From Georgfuchsia toluolica (GTDB lineage Bacteria > Pseudomonadota > Gammaproteobacteria > Burkholderiales > Rhodocyclaceae), in contig NZ_CAJQUM010000001.1 of NCBI RefSeq assembly GCF_907163265.1, positions 1,550,001-1,614,000 on the forward strand: a DNA stretch of 64,000 nucleotides, read 5' to 3'. The notes beneath the pieces are model-generated. The model did no database searches, had not been told where the DNA came from, and saw only the letters and a list, made by a program, of their open reading frames with translations. Below, piece by piece: positions 17,830 to 26,756 of this stretch. The first letter of the stretch is position 1. Every line of letters starts with the position of its first letter. The position numbers were made by a program, and so were the translations under genes.

Positions 17830-18984
17830 CTAAAACGATGTCTCGCCGCCCCCATAGACTTTTATCGGTACTCCGGAAAGCGCTTCGCCGCACGTCTTGC
17901 CAACACGGTAGGTTTCCTGGAAATATAAGGAATGCTTTCGATCCTCGGTCATGATATGCGGATGCATGGAGCACACCATGTTTTCCGGCAGGACAAAATC
18001 GTAGCCTTCGCCGATACGCGGCATCTCGATCATGGTCATGCCGATGGAATGGCCGGACACATGCCCGAGGCGGTAGCCGCGATCATGGAAAGGCTTGACA
18101 CAGGCGCGATGGACATCGACCGCCGTATTGCCGGCCTTCATGTACGCCTTGGCGAGTTCGTGGAATTCCTGGTAGGCGGTGAACATCTCCTGCGTTACGG
18201 CATCGATGCCGCGCGGCGCCAGGACGCGTGAGAATTCGACCCAGTGGCCGCCCTCTCCGGCGATTTCGAGGCCATACAGCATGGCGTCGCTATCTTCAAT
18301 GGCGCGACCGGTCGGGAAAGTCATCTGCGGCATGATCGAGCCGTTGGGACCCGCGCAAATCATGTCCATGGTCTTTCGCGCCGTGCCGGCGGCGGCGAAC
18401 AAGTCCTCGGCCACGCCCATCAATTCGGCTTCGGTCATGCCTTCCCGATAGGCCTTCAGCACTGCGAGGACGCCCGCCTTGTTGATTGCCATGGAATTGC
18501 GCACCGAGGCGAGTTCCTCCTCGCTTTTTTGCGCGCGTGCGTAATCGAACGGAATATCGAAATCGATCAGGTCGAACCCGGTCTTGAGCAGGGCGGCATA
18601 GTCACGCACGGTCATGATGTACTCAAGGCCGTAGACGCCGATCTTCCTGGCACCCTTGCCCTTGAGATATTCGGCCATCCATTCGCCGCAGTGCGCCGGG
18701 AACTCGCGATTGTCGATGAAAGTCGCCGAGTGATCGCCGACCCAGGTGGCCTCGCGCGGGAACACCGCGACCGGGTCGCCGACCAGCGGCACCACGACAT
18801 AGGCATAGCGATGCAGGATGTGGAAGCCGCACATATAGCGCACGGCGCCTTCAAAGCCGGTGTACTCACTGCCGCTGACAATCAGATAATCGAGCCCGGC
18901 CTGTTGCATGGCGTTGCGCACGTTCTTGTAACGGCGCCCGATTTCGGCCTTGCTGGGGGTAAAGCGGTTGATGTAGGTTTTCAT
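17830..18984 (-). CDS. Creatinase-like M24 family protein, metal ligands not conserved
   Basis: I place the start at ATG 18984 (MKTYINRFTPSK...), giving 384 residues; a longer frame runs into the upstream reductase gene. The N-terminal creatinase domain (to about 150) is followed by the pita-bread domain. The M24 metal-binding Asp pair is replaced in LYGLEIAGEGGHWVEFSR, and the usual EPG motif reads MHPHI. The active-site histidine region GHVSGHSIGM is kept. This is the pattern of creatinase, which works without metal, so hydrolysis of a C-N bond in a small molecule is more likely than peptide cleavage. It is five bases after a PanE-like gene. Confidence 0.82.
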   Translation of the reverse strand: MKTYINRFTPSKAEIGRRYKNVRNAMQQAGLDYLIVSGSEYTGFEGAVRYMCGFHILHRYAYVVVPLVGDPVAVFPREATWVGDHSATFIDNREFPAHCGEWMAEYLKGKGARKIGVYGLEYIMTVRDYAALLKTGFDLIDFDIPFDYARAQKSEEELASVRNSMAINKAGVLAVLKAYREGMTEAELMGVAEDLFAAAGTARKTMDMICAGPNGSIMPQMTFPTGRAIEDSDAMLYGLEIAGEGGHWVEFSRVLAPRGIDAVTQEMFTAYQEFHELAKAYMKAGNTAVDVHRACVKPFHDRGYRLGHVSGHSIGMTMIEMPRIGEGYDFVLPENMVCSMHPHIMTEDRKHSLYFQETYRVGKTCGEALSGVPIKVYGGGETSF

Positions 18985-18989
18985 GGTTT

Positions 18990-19904
18990 TCAATCCTTCA
19001 GGGTCCAGGAGAATTCCAGGCCCTTGATCATCACGGCCATGGCATCGTTCAATGGCGTCGGCACTCCGACTTCCTTGCCGATCTTGGCAATGCCGCCATT
19101 CAGGGCATCGACCTCGGTGGCCCGCTCCGCCAGCACATCCTGCAGCATGCTCGGCTTGTGCCTGTAGGCCACCTTCTTGCCATACTCCAACAGCGCGACG
19201 GGATCGCCATCGAGCGTAATGCCCAGCGCCTTCGACACCGCGATACCTTCCTGCGCCAGCGCGAACATGACCGGCCAGACCTGTTCGCAGGCAATGCCAT
19301 GCGGCAAGCGCGTCAAAGCGCCCATGGCGTTGGAGGCCGAGTTGAAAATCAGCTTGGTCCACAACGCGCCACGCGCGTCCTCCATCGGCAGGCAGATCAT
19401 GCCGCTGCGGTTCATGGCCTCGGCAAGCTGGTTGACTTCCGCCATCGAAGCGGGTTTCGGGCCAAATGGGCCGATCCAGGTCTTGCCACCGGTATCTTGA
19501 TTGGCAACGCCAGGCGCCGTGATGTGACCGGCGGGGAAAGTCGTGCCGAGAATCACGCGCGGCACGTATTCGGCAATGATTTCCTCGTTGCCGACGCCGT
19601 TCTGCACCGAGCAGACCGCGCCGTTCGTGAAGATGTGCGCCGTGGCTTCAATCGCCGCACGGGTATGCAGCGTCTTGGCGGCAATGATGCCGAAGTCGCA
19701 CTTGGGAATCTCCTGGGCATTGGTGCGTGCGTGCACCGGAGCAACAAAGTCGGCCAGGCCGGTCAGGCGCAGGCCATACTTGTTGATGGCATCGACATGC
19801 GCGGTATTGGGATCATAGGCCCACACCTCGACGTCGGACAAACGCGCCAGATGCGCACCGAAAAGACTGCCGATTGCTCCACATCCAATAATGCATACTT
19901 TCAT
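18990..19904 (-). CDS. 2-dehydropantoate 2-reductase family protein (ApbA/PanE-like), copy 2
   Basis: The 304-residue protein starts with the NAD(P)-binding motif GCGAIGSLFGAHL. The family catalytic Lys region is in ARGALWTKLIFNSASNAMGAL. Its start overlaps the stop of an upstream paralogue by ATGA. Two adjacent paralogues next to an M24 protein are unlikely to be for pantothenate synthesis. A dehydrogenase/reductase acting on a 2-keto or hydroxy acid in catabolism is more probable. Confidence 0.85.
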   Translation of the reverse strand: MKVCIIGCGAIGSLFGAHLARLSDVEVWAYDPNTAHVDAINKYGLRLTGLADFVAPVHARTNAQEIPKCDFGIIAAKTLHTRAAIEATAHIFTNGAVCSVQNGVGNEEIIAEYVPRVILGTTFPAGHITAPGVANQDTGGKTWIGPFGPKPASMAEVNQLAEAMNRSGMICLPMEDARGALWTKLIFNSASNAMGALTRLPHGIACEQVWPVMFALAQEGIAVSKALGITLDGDPVALLEYGKKVAYRHKPSMLQDVLAERATEVDALNGGIAKIGKEVGVPTPLNDAMAVMIKGLEFSWTLKD

Positions 19905-20890
19905 TTGGTCACCCGTTCAATGATTTGCTTGTTGATCTTCCAGCTGGCTTCCCGCGCCTTCACCAGCCGATACAGGGTTTCGCTGATCGGTACCGGCACC
20001 TTGGCTTCGCGCGCAGCGCGCACAATGGAACCGGTGATCCAGTCGATCTCGGTGGGGCGGTGGGCACGCACATCCTCGAGCATCGAGGGCGCATGAGCAT
20101 AGTCTTCGTTGCCGGTCTGCCCGTGGCTCGTCGCTTCGACGTTCATTTCCCAGGGATCCTCGAACAGCTTGATTCCAAGCGCCGCGGCGACACACTTGCC
20201 CTCGTCCATCATGGCGTGGACCAGGTGACCCAGGTCAGTGAGCGCGCCGCGTTCTGCGAAAGCCCTGACGTGAGGCAGATCGGTGATGGCTGCGACGCTG
20301 TTCACCGTGGCATTGAAGATGAGTTTGGACCACTGGGCCGGCAGCAGGTCGGGGAAGGCTTGCGCCTTGAGGCCTGATGCCGTGACCAGTGCAGCTACCT
20401 GCTGTACCTGTTCATAAGTCGCGCGGCCCTTGGCCCAGGGACCCATCCATGTCGCGGTGTCGAGTTCGTACTCGACATGCACGTCGGAATGACGATTGCC
20501 ACTCATGAAGGTGACGGCCGAAATAATCGGCCAATCGCCATGCTTGGCAACGATATCCTCGCAGCCCAAACCGTTCTGGACGGTCATCACCAGCGCATTG
20601 GGGAAGTGCCCCGTCATGGTCCTGGCAGTTTCCGCGACCGCGCTGGCCTTGGTGGCGATAATCACCAGATCGACATCGCCAAGATCAGCCGGACTCGTCG
20701 ACGCCAGCACCTTGGCTTGCCGATTGGTCTTGCCACTGACCCTGAGCCCCATTTTGTTCAGCTGATCGGCATGCTCCTGGCGCCGGACCAGCACCGTGGA
20801 TACTGCCACGCTCTCGAGGTGGCCTGCAAACAGGCTGCCAATGGTACCGGCCCCCGCAACGCAAATTCGCTTGATTGGTTTTGTTGTCAT
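19901..20890 (-). CDS. 2-dehydropantoate 2-reductase family protein (ApbA/PanE-like), copy 1
   Basis: The 329-residue protein carries GAGTIGSLFAGHLESV for NADP binding and LLPAQWSKLIFNATVNSVAA with the expected catalytic Lys and Asn. It is clearly related to the next gene but only moderately similar, so this is an old duplication, possibly forming a hetero-oligomer. It appears to be the first gene of the unit KPR-KPR-M24-cytochrome, since a terminator and a 305-bp gap precede it. Confidence 0.85.
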   Translation of the reverse strand: MTTKPIKRICVAGAGTIGSLFAGHLESVAVSTVLVRRQEHADQLNKMGLRVSGKTNRQAKVLASTSPADLGDVDLVIIATKASAVAETARTMTGHFPNALVMTVQNGLGCEDIVAKHGDWPIISAVTFMSGNRHSDVHVEYELDTATWMGPWAKGRATYEQVQQVAALVTASGLKAQAFPDLLPAQWSKLIFNATVNSVAAITDLPHVRAFAERGALTDLGHLVHAMMDEGKCVAAALGIKLFEDPWEMNVEATSHGQTGNEDYAHAPSMLEDVRAHRPTEIDWITGSIVRAAREAKVPVPISETLYRLVKAREASWKINKQIIERVTK

Positions 20891-21195
20891 TTATCACCCG
20901 TGGCGGGAACGCAGCCGCCGGTAAGGGGAAGCGGTTTTCGGGATGATCTCCGTAACAAACCACCAGTTAGGTATCTTCACCGACCTGAAAGTCGGAGCGC
21001 TTCAGTTACGTGGGGGCGGTTGCTCCCGCGCGCGCTATCGACATCCAGCCCATTCAGCTTATGCCGAGTGATCGCCGAATTCATGATTGATGATGTGATT
21101 CGGATTGACTCGTGGGGCATGCATTGGCCTCGAGTGGATTCTCTTCCGCATCGGTGTCAGTACGGATCCCATGTTGATAGATAATCATACAATTT
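20891..21195. other. Intergenic region upstream of the PanE-like unit
   Basis: This stretch contains no supportable gene. It should contain the promoter for the minus-strand unit starting at 20890, but I see no convincing -35/-10 pair or operator palindrome. Confidence 0.4.
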
Positions 21196-21238
21196 AGAAA
21201 AATGCGGCTCGCTGGCCAACGAGGAGAGCAAAGCCGCA
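21196..21238 (-). terminator. Rho-independent terminator of the DUF1329 unit
   Basis: On the minus strand a hairpin with stem TGCGGCT/AGCCGCA, extended by partly paired bases, is followed directly by TTTTTCT. It lies about 70 bp after the DUF1329 stop and separates the transport-like unit from the PanE-like unit. Confidence 0.75.
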
Positions 21239-21306
21239 AGGAGGAGACCTTTTGGCAACCAGCGGCACAAGTGCGGCCGCCGATTACCTTTTTTCGTAAA
21301 TTCCGG

Positions 21307-22575
21307 TTAGCGTCCCGCCGCCTCAAGCGCACCCAGCGAAACTTCACTGGACTTGAATCCGATCGGATTGGTTTTCCATTTTGAGGTATCTACCAGGAAT
21401 ACCGTCGCATGATTGCGCAAGAAGTCTATGATGGCCCCTCCGGCGGTGCGAACATCCATGAAACCGTTATCCGCCTTGGCCTGGAAGGAGTGAAATTCCA
21501 TGAACTTCCAGAATTCGCCCTTGTGGTTGTAAGCCTCGGCGTAGTAGATGCGCGGATACTTGACATCGGCAAACAGCACCTTCTTGCTGTACGGATGCTC
21601 GTTCGGCGGCGTGGCCTCAATGACATAAACCTCGCGCGGTTCGAAGCGATCGTTGTTCATGTTCCAGTATGGAGCTGCATTTTCCAGGACGGGATAGCGT
21701 TCTGCGTACGCCTTGCCGTTGGGATTCCACAGCTGTTGCTTGCTGTTCGCCACGGCCAGTACCCAACGTTTGCCCAGCATTTTGTAGCCGGTATACCAGG
21801 AAGGACGCGCATTGAAGATTTCCAGGTCGTCCTGCAACTGATCGGAACTGCCAACCGGATCCATCCAGGCCCCGCCAGAAAGCCGGCGAATTCGCCGCAG
21901 GGCCGGAATATAGACCCACGAGTCATTCACCTGAGCAGAGTCATACATTATGGTGAAGGTACCGACACCTTTCATGTCGGCGGGCGCCGTGAAGAACAGA
22001 ATCTGCCGGCCCAACTCCTTGCCGTCGCCCTCGGTCGATTTGCTGCCGCTCAAGCGACCTTTGCTGGAGTAGCGGATGAATGAAGCCAGGGGCTCAGCGT
22101 GAATGCCTTTGTTGCCATCGATCGCCAATTGTGTCCAAACCGGCGCCGCCGCGACGTCGCCCTTCAACTGGCCGAGGTGCCAATTCCAGATCACTTTCTC
22201 CGCGACTTGCGGGTCGGCCATGCTGACATTCGGGAATGGCTCTCCGGCCTCCCATCCTTCGACCTGGCGTGTCTGCGGGTTGATCTTGGCCCGTCCGACG
22301 TTGGCTTGCGAAGCCTTGACCCATTTCGGGTCCAGAACAATTTCCCTGGAATGGTAGATTGGCAGTTTCCAGCCGGAGTTGCGGATGCGCCATTCCATCT
22401 TTTCAGTCAGCATGCTGCCGATGGTGTGGCCTTCGAACGTGTCGCTCTTGAGCTTGTCGATATTGGCGGCGGAAATCACCGTCCCTTCGGGCACCTCGGC
22501 CGACCAGGCGACTTGGCCGGTTCCCGCGATCGATAGAGCAACGCAGATGCCGAATAATTTAAGTTTCGCAGTCAT
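21307..22575 (-). CDS. DUF1329 outer-membrane-associated lipoprotein-like protein
   Basis: The 422-residue protein has an N-terminal signal (LFGICVALSIAGTGQVAWSA). The body matches DUF1329: repeated blocks such as WVYIPALRRIRRLSGGAWMDP and SWYTGYKMLGKRWVLAVANS, which give a LolA/LolB-like fold in relatives. It lies 17 bp after the DUF1302 gene. DUF1329 and DUF1302 proteins often occur together with an RND permease and are linked to hydrophobic substrate traffic; the direct role is unproven. Confidence 0.85.
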   Translation of the reverse strand: MTAKLKLFGICVALSIAGTGQVAWSAEVPEGTVISAANIDKLKSDTFEGHTIGSMLTEKMEWRIRNSGWKLPIYHSREIVLDPKWVKASQANVGRAKINPQTRQVEGWEAGEPFPNVSMADPQVAEKVIWNWHLGQLKGDVAAAPVWTQLAIDGNKGIHAEPLASFIRYSSKGRLSGSKSTEGDGKELGRQILFFTAPADMKGVGTFTIMYDSAQVNDSWVYIPALRRIRRLSGGAWMDPVGSSDQLQDDLEIFNARPSWYTGYKMLGKRWVLAVANSKQQLWNPNGKAYAERYPVLENAAPYWNMNNDRFEPREVYVIEATPPNEHPYSKKVLFADVKYPRIYYAEAYNHKGEFWKFMEFHSFQAKADNGFMDVRTAGGAIIDFLRNHATVFLVDTSKWKTNPIGFKSSEVSLGALEAAGR

Positions 22576-22592
22576 TGGGTATTCTCCTTGTC

Positions 22593-24224
22593 TCAGAATT
22601 GGTAGGTGAGTCTTGCGTAAAGCTGGTTGTTGTTGGCAAAGTAGCCGAACAACGCAGTTTCAGATTGCTGATCGCTGAGAGTTTTGATATTGCGATGCCA
22701 GAAATAATCGTACTCAAGCTTCAGGCGCCAGTTCTTGCCATGCTGGAGCTCCACGCCGGGCACGATGAACCCCCCTCCGTAGGCCAAGTCGGCACCCGCC
22801 ACCAGTGACGGGGTAACCACGCCATTCATATAGCTGGTATTGAGAATCATCGTCAGCAGCGGCGAATGCTCCTTCATGTGCTGACCAAACGAGGTGAAAT
22901 TGACAATGTTGTCGCTCTCATTGAAGTCCTGGATCCAGGTGTCGAACAACTGCAGCGAGAAGAAGGCCGGCTTCTCCGTTCCGAGCAGTGTCTGCGTTAT
23001 CGGCAGATTCTTGTCCATGCGCAACATCGACCGTATGACATCCTTGCCCATGATGCCGGCGAAACCGGCACCACCAAATACCTGTTGCCACACATTTGTC
23101 GGATCGTTTCCGAAGTTGAACGCGTAATCACGGATGTAGGCAGCTTCGGCGCTGAATACCGCGTCCGCCGCAGCCGAGTAACCGGAAAGCGAGAGGCCGA
23201 ACAGCTCAATCTTCGGATAGATGATCTCGCCGATGATACCTGCCGGGGTGGTGCCGTTAAACGGCGTGGCGCCAGACGGCACGAAAGGCACTCCAGGAGG
23301 AAGCGCGCCAACAGCCGTCAGAAACGGCGCCGCGTTGTCGGTCATGTTGAATACCGGGGCCTGATTGAATGTTTTCAGGTAAGAGACCGAGTAGTTGATC
23401 TCATTCGCGATGCCGCTCCAGCGCAAACCCCAGGTGTCTTCGCGCTCGTCGGCACCATTCTGTCTGTAGTTGTATGGCAACGTGGCCCTGAAGTCGATGC
23501 CTTTGTATGGATTCACCGCCCAGCGACCGCCGATAAAGTCGAGGGTGTTGCCGATCGAATCGAGCCGATTCATCGAACCGGGGCGGAACAAGGCCTGGAG
23601 CTTGCCGTCGATTTCGGGAAACATCAGAGTGACGTTGGCCATTACCGAGGGTTTGCGCAGGTCTTCGGGCGCTTCGAGGAAGCTGCGCCACGTGAAGTCG
23701 TAGCCCTGTACTATGTCCATGGCCTGGAAGAAATCCGACTCGCCCCACACCACCTGCTGCTTGCCGAGGCGAAGCAGCAGATTGTCGATGGGCTTGATGT
23801 CGGCATACAACTCGCGTAGCTCGCCACCGCTGTAGTAGCGCGACAGGTTATTGTGACCGGTGATGTCGGCACCGTTTACCCCAATTGCGGGATTCCTGAG
23901 ATCTTGCAAATTTTCCAGGTAGTTGATACCAACGTCACTAACAAAGCGTACTTTCGTTACGAAGGACAGATTTTCGTTGACCGTGGTGTCGGCGTTAAGC
24001 TTCAGCGTGTAGCGCTCCATCGACAACTTGTGCTTGGTATCCGGCGTGTTGACATAATTGTCTTTTAACGTGTTTTGCACGTTCCACGAAAACGCTGCGC
24101 TCGCATCGCCATAGAAATTGGTATCGGCTGCTTGCGCGATCCCTGAACAAAATGGGGTCGCCGCCACGATTACACATGACATGCAGCTGATGGTGCGCCG
24201 CAGTCCTCTCTTGGGTTTATTCAT
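22593..24224 (-). CDS. DUF1302 outer membrane beta-barrel protein
   Basis: I placed the start at ATG 24224 because AGGAGGTG lies just upstream and the first residues form a signal peptide ending GIAQAAD. This gives 543 residues. The sequence alternates short polar loops with amphipathic strands (for example LLRLGKQQVVWGESDFFQAMD) and ends in LYARLTYQF, with a terminal Phe typical of BAM-folded barrels. It probably forms a pore for a hydrophobic substrate, together with DUF1329 and the RND protein. Confidence 0.85.
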   Translation of the reverse strand: MNKPKRGLRRTISCMSCVIVAATPFCSGIAQAADTNFYGDASAAFSWNVQNTLKDNYVNTPDTKHKLSMERYTLKLNADTTVNENLSFVTKVRFVSDVGINYLENLQDLRNPAIGVNGADITGHNNLSRYYSGGELRELYADIKPIDNLLLRLGKQQVVWGESDFFQAMDIVQGYDFTWRSFLEAPEDLRKPSVMANVTLMFPEIDGKLQALFRPGSMNRLDSIGNTLDFIGGRWAVNPYKGIDFRATLPYNYRQNGADEREDTWGLRWSGIANEINYSVSYLKTFNQAPVFNMTDNAAPFLTAVGALPPGVPFVPSGATPFNGTTPAGIIGEIIYPKIELFGLSLSGYSAAADAVFSAEAAYIRDYAFNFGNDPTNVWQQVFGGAGFAGIMGKDVIRSMLRMDKNLPITQTLLGTEKPAFFSLQLFDTWIQDFNESDNIVNFTSFGQHMKEHSPLLTMILNTSYMNGVVTPSLVAGADLAYGGGFIVPGVELQHGKNWRLKLEYDYFWHRNIKTLSDQQSETALFGYFANNNQLYARLTYQF

Positions 24225-24290
24225 GACACCTCCTGAAAAGTTAGTTGTACTGTTTGCCCTAAAAACCTGGAACTGCTGCAAAAGTCACTT

Positions 24291-24350
24291 ACTTCGGAAT
24301 TCCTCCCTGGAGCTACTTCGCGGAATTCCTCCCTGGATCTACTTCGCTAC
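24291..24350. repeat. Short tandem duplication at the 3' end of the RND gene
   Basis: A unit of about 26 bp (ACTTCGCGGAATTCCTCCCT...) is repeated twice, once inside the last codons of the RND gene and once after its stop. On the minus strand each copy carries an AGGGAGGAAT that looks like a ribosome binding site, but no start codon follows at a useful distance. It may be a slippage duplication. Confidence 0.5.
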
Positions 24351-26753
24351 TCCCAAATCCAGTCTTTCCAACGCGCGAGCTGCGCTCGCGTCAACACCGT
24401 TGTCCATTGCTCCATCTTTCTTGCCAAATACAAACTCCGGCTGGAATACGTAGAGAATCGAAGGCATCAGCAGCAGTGCCGAGAGTGTCGATACCGCCAG
24501 CCAGATGCTCATCAGCATTGCCATTTCCGCTTGAAAGCGCAGCGATGATACGGACCAAAGCATGACGCTGATGATGAGGACCAGAGCCGTCACGAGAACG
24601 CCGGTACCGGTGCTGTGCAATGCAATGGTGATGGCAGTGAGCGCATCCTTGCCAAGCGCCAGTTCCTCCTTGATCCGGTCAGCGATGTAAAAGGAATAAT
24701 CCACGCCCAGCCCAATGCCCAGGGCGGCCACCGGCACGGTATTGATATTCATGCCGATCCCCATCCATGCCATGACGCTGAAAGTAATGGTGTTGGAGAG
24801 AATGACCGGGATCATGAAAACCATGCCCGAAACCGACGAGCGATAGGTCAATGTGCAAAGCAGCACCAGCACGACCAGCGCCAGGGCAATGGCTTCGATC
24901 TGCCCCGAAAGGATGATCTCGTTAACCGCGGCCATGACACCGATCACGCCGCCCGCGAGTTGATAAGTCCCTTCGGCCAATGGATTCTTGGCAACGAACT
25001 CCTTGATGCGGGCGACCGCGGTGCGTATGGTTTCGCCTTGGCGGTCACGGAAGAACAGCGTCACGGCGCCATTTTTATACTGGTTGTCGACGTAGCGATC
25101 AAGGTCGCCGGGTTCGGAAACGGACTCGAACAGGAACATCAGCGATCCGTTGATGGTTTCGGTGGCGCCTAACTCCTGGTAACGCGGGTTGCCTTCGTGA
25201 ATGATGCGATTGATCGCCGGCACCACGTCGGCTACCGACAGCGTAGCGCCGATCTCCGGCTGTGCGCTCATGAAGCGCTGAAAGCGATTCATGTTGTCCA
25301 TGACTTCCGCCTTTTTCAGCAGCCCGAGATTTTCGCCGCTGACCACGACGAACATCCGATCGACGCCCTGAAACTTGCTATTGATTGCGGCCGAATCCTG
25401 GTTGTAGGCTGAATCCGGCCACAGGATCGGTGATCCCGGATTGGCATCCCCCACTTTAAGCTTGAATGCGTAGAGCCCCGAGACGACGAAGATCAATGCC
25501 GCAGCCGCGAGTACGCCATAACGCGCCCGACTCGTGACGATTCTTGCGCATAGCCCGAGGAATGCATGCAGGATCGGTGCAACATTCAGCGGATGGGCGA
25601 ATCCCTTCGGATGCCGTCCCCAGGACAACAACACAGGGGTCAGCACCACGGCGCTCACCGACAAGGTAAACACCCATACCACCGACAAGACTGTCAGCTT
25701 CTGCAACAACGGGATCGGACTCAACGCCACCACCGCCATGCAACCCGCATCGGCAATAACGCCGAGCATGCCCGGCCGAAACATGTCGGATAGCGCCCGG
25801 CAGGCTGCCGTCTCGCTACTCTCGTGCCCCGACTCGATGGCTTCCACTTCCTCGTCGAAGCGGTTCACGATCTGCACCGAATGCGATACCGCCCGCGCAC
25901 TGATGAGCACCGCCACCACAATGACAAGCGGCTCAAAATGGATACCGAACAACTTGGTTACCCCCAGAGCCCAGATCGCGCTGACCAGGCCCGCAATCAG
26001 TGGCAGTAGGGTATTGCGCCAGGTCCGATTGAACAGAAACAACAGCGCCACCACCAACAGCAAGGTGGCCAGCACCAGATGCATCGTTTCCGGGAGGAAG
26101 TAGTTTACCCAACCATACAGGATGGGGTCGCCAACGATACGAATCTTCACCTTGTCGTCGCGCACCTGGTCGACGAGATGATTGATTTCTCCGAACACCG
26201 TTTTGTAGTCGACCTGACGATCGTAAAAGTCGACCGTAATCAGGGTCGCCTTGAGATCCGAGGAGACATAGCTGCCATAAACGAGCGGGTTGCGCAGAAC
26301 CGCATCGCGCAAGGCGTCGATTTCCTGCTGGTCTTTGGGCAGATCCGGCCACATCAGCGGCTTCGTCTCAATTCCGTCCGTGGACGACTTGATCTCCTTC
26401 AGTTTTTTGGATGCCAGGGAAATGATCTGGAACGGGTTGACCGCCGATACCGTGCGCAGCCCGAGGGTCAGCGTACGCACCTTTTCCAGCACCGCCGGCT
26501 GGAATATGTCGCCATCCTCGACTTCCACCATGATGGTGACGATATTCGATCCGCCAAACGTATCCTTGAAGCGCTCATGTACTTTCACGTACGGATGCGA
26601 CGACGGAAGCATGTCGGCAAAGACGGTCTTCACTTCGATATTCACCGCGAAGTAGGTGAGCACCGCAGTGGCAATCGCCAATAAGGAAACTATCCATATC
26701 CGCCGCCGAATACAGAATGCCGCAAATTTTTTGACCCAGCCTGACTCAATCAT
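24339..26753 (-). CDS. RND superfamily transporter (MMPL/HpnN-like)
   Basis: The 804-residue protein has the RND layout: a first helix near 17-35, a large periplasmic loop to about 220, a six-helix block to about 430, a second loop and a second six-helix block ending near 775. The GLGVDYSFYIADRIKEELA segment in the second half contains the Asp expected for proton coupling. It matches the MMPL/SSD type that often accompanies DUF1302/DUF1329 rather than the tripartite AcrB type. Four bases separate it from the YCF48-like gene. Confidence 0.88.
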   Translation of the reverse strand: MIESGWVKKFAAFCIRRRIWIVSLLAIATAVLTYFAVNIEVKTVFADMLPSSHPYVKVHERFKDTFGGSNIVTIMVEVEDGDIFQPAVLEKVRTLTLGLRTVSAVNPFQIISLASKKLKEIKSSTDGIETKPLMWPDLPKDQQEIDALRDAVLRNPLVYGSYVSSDLKATLITVDFYDRQVDYKTVFGEINHLVDQVRDDKVKIRIVGDPILYGWVNYFLPETMHLVLATLLLVVALLFLFNRTWRNTLLPLIAGLVSAIWALGVTKLFGIHFEPLVIVVAVLISARAVSHSVQIVNRFDEEVEAIESGHESSETAACRALSDMFRPGMLGVIADAGCMAVVALSPIPLLQKLTVLSVVWVFTLSVSAVVLTPVLLSWGRHPKGFAHPLNVAPILHAFLGLCARIVTSRARYGVLAAAALIFVVSGLYAFKLKVGDANPGSPILWPDSAYNQDSAAINSKFQGVDRMFVVVSGENLGLLKKAEVMDNMNRFQRFMSAQPEIGATLSVADVVPAINRIIHEGNPRYQELGATETINGSLMFLFESVSEPGDLDRYVDNQYKNGAVTLFFRDRQGETIRTAVARIKEFVAKNPLAEGTYQLAGGVIGVMAAVNEIILSGQIEAIALALVVLVLLCTLTYRSSVSGMVFMIPVILSNTITFSVMAWMGIGMNINTVPVAALGIGLGVDYSFYIADRIKEELALGKDALTAITIALHSTGTGVLVTALVLIISVMLWSVSSLRFQAEMAMLMSIWLAVSTLSALLLMPSILYVFQPEFVFGKKDGAMDNGVDASAARALERLDLGVAK

Positions 26754-26756
26754 GCA

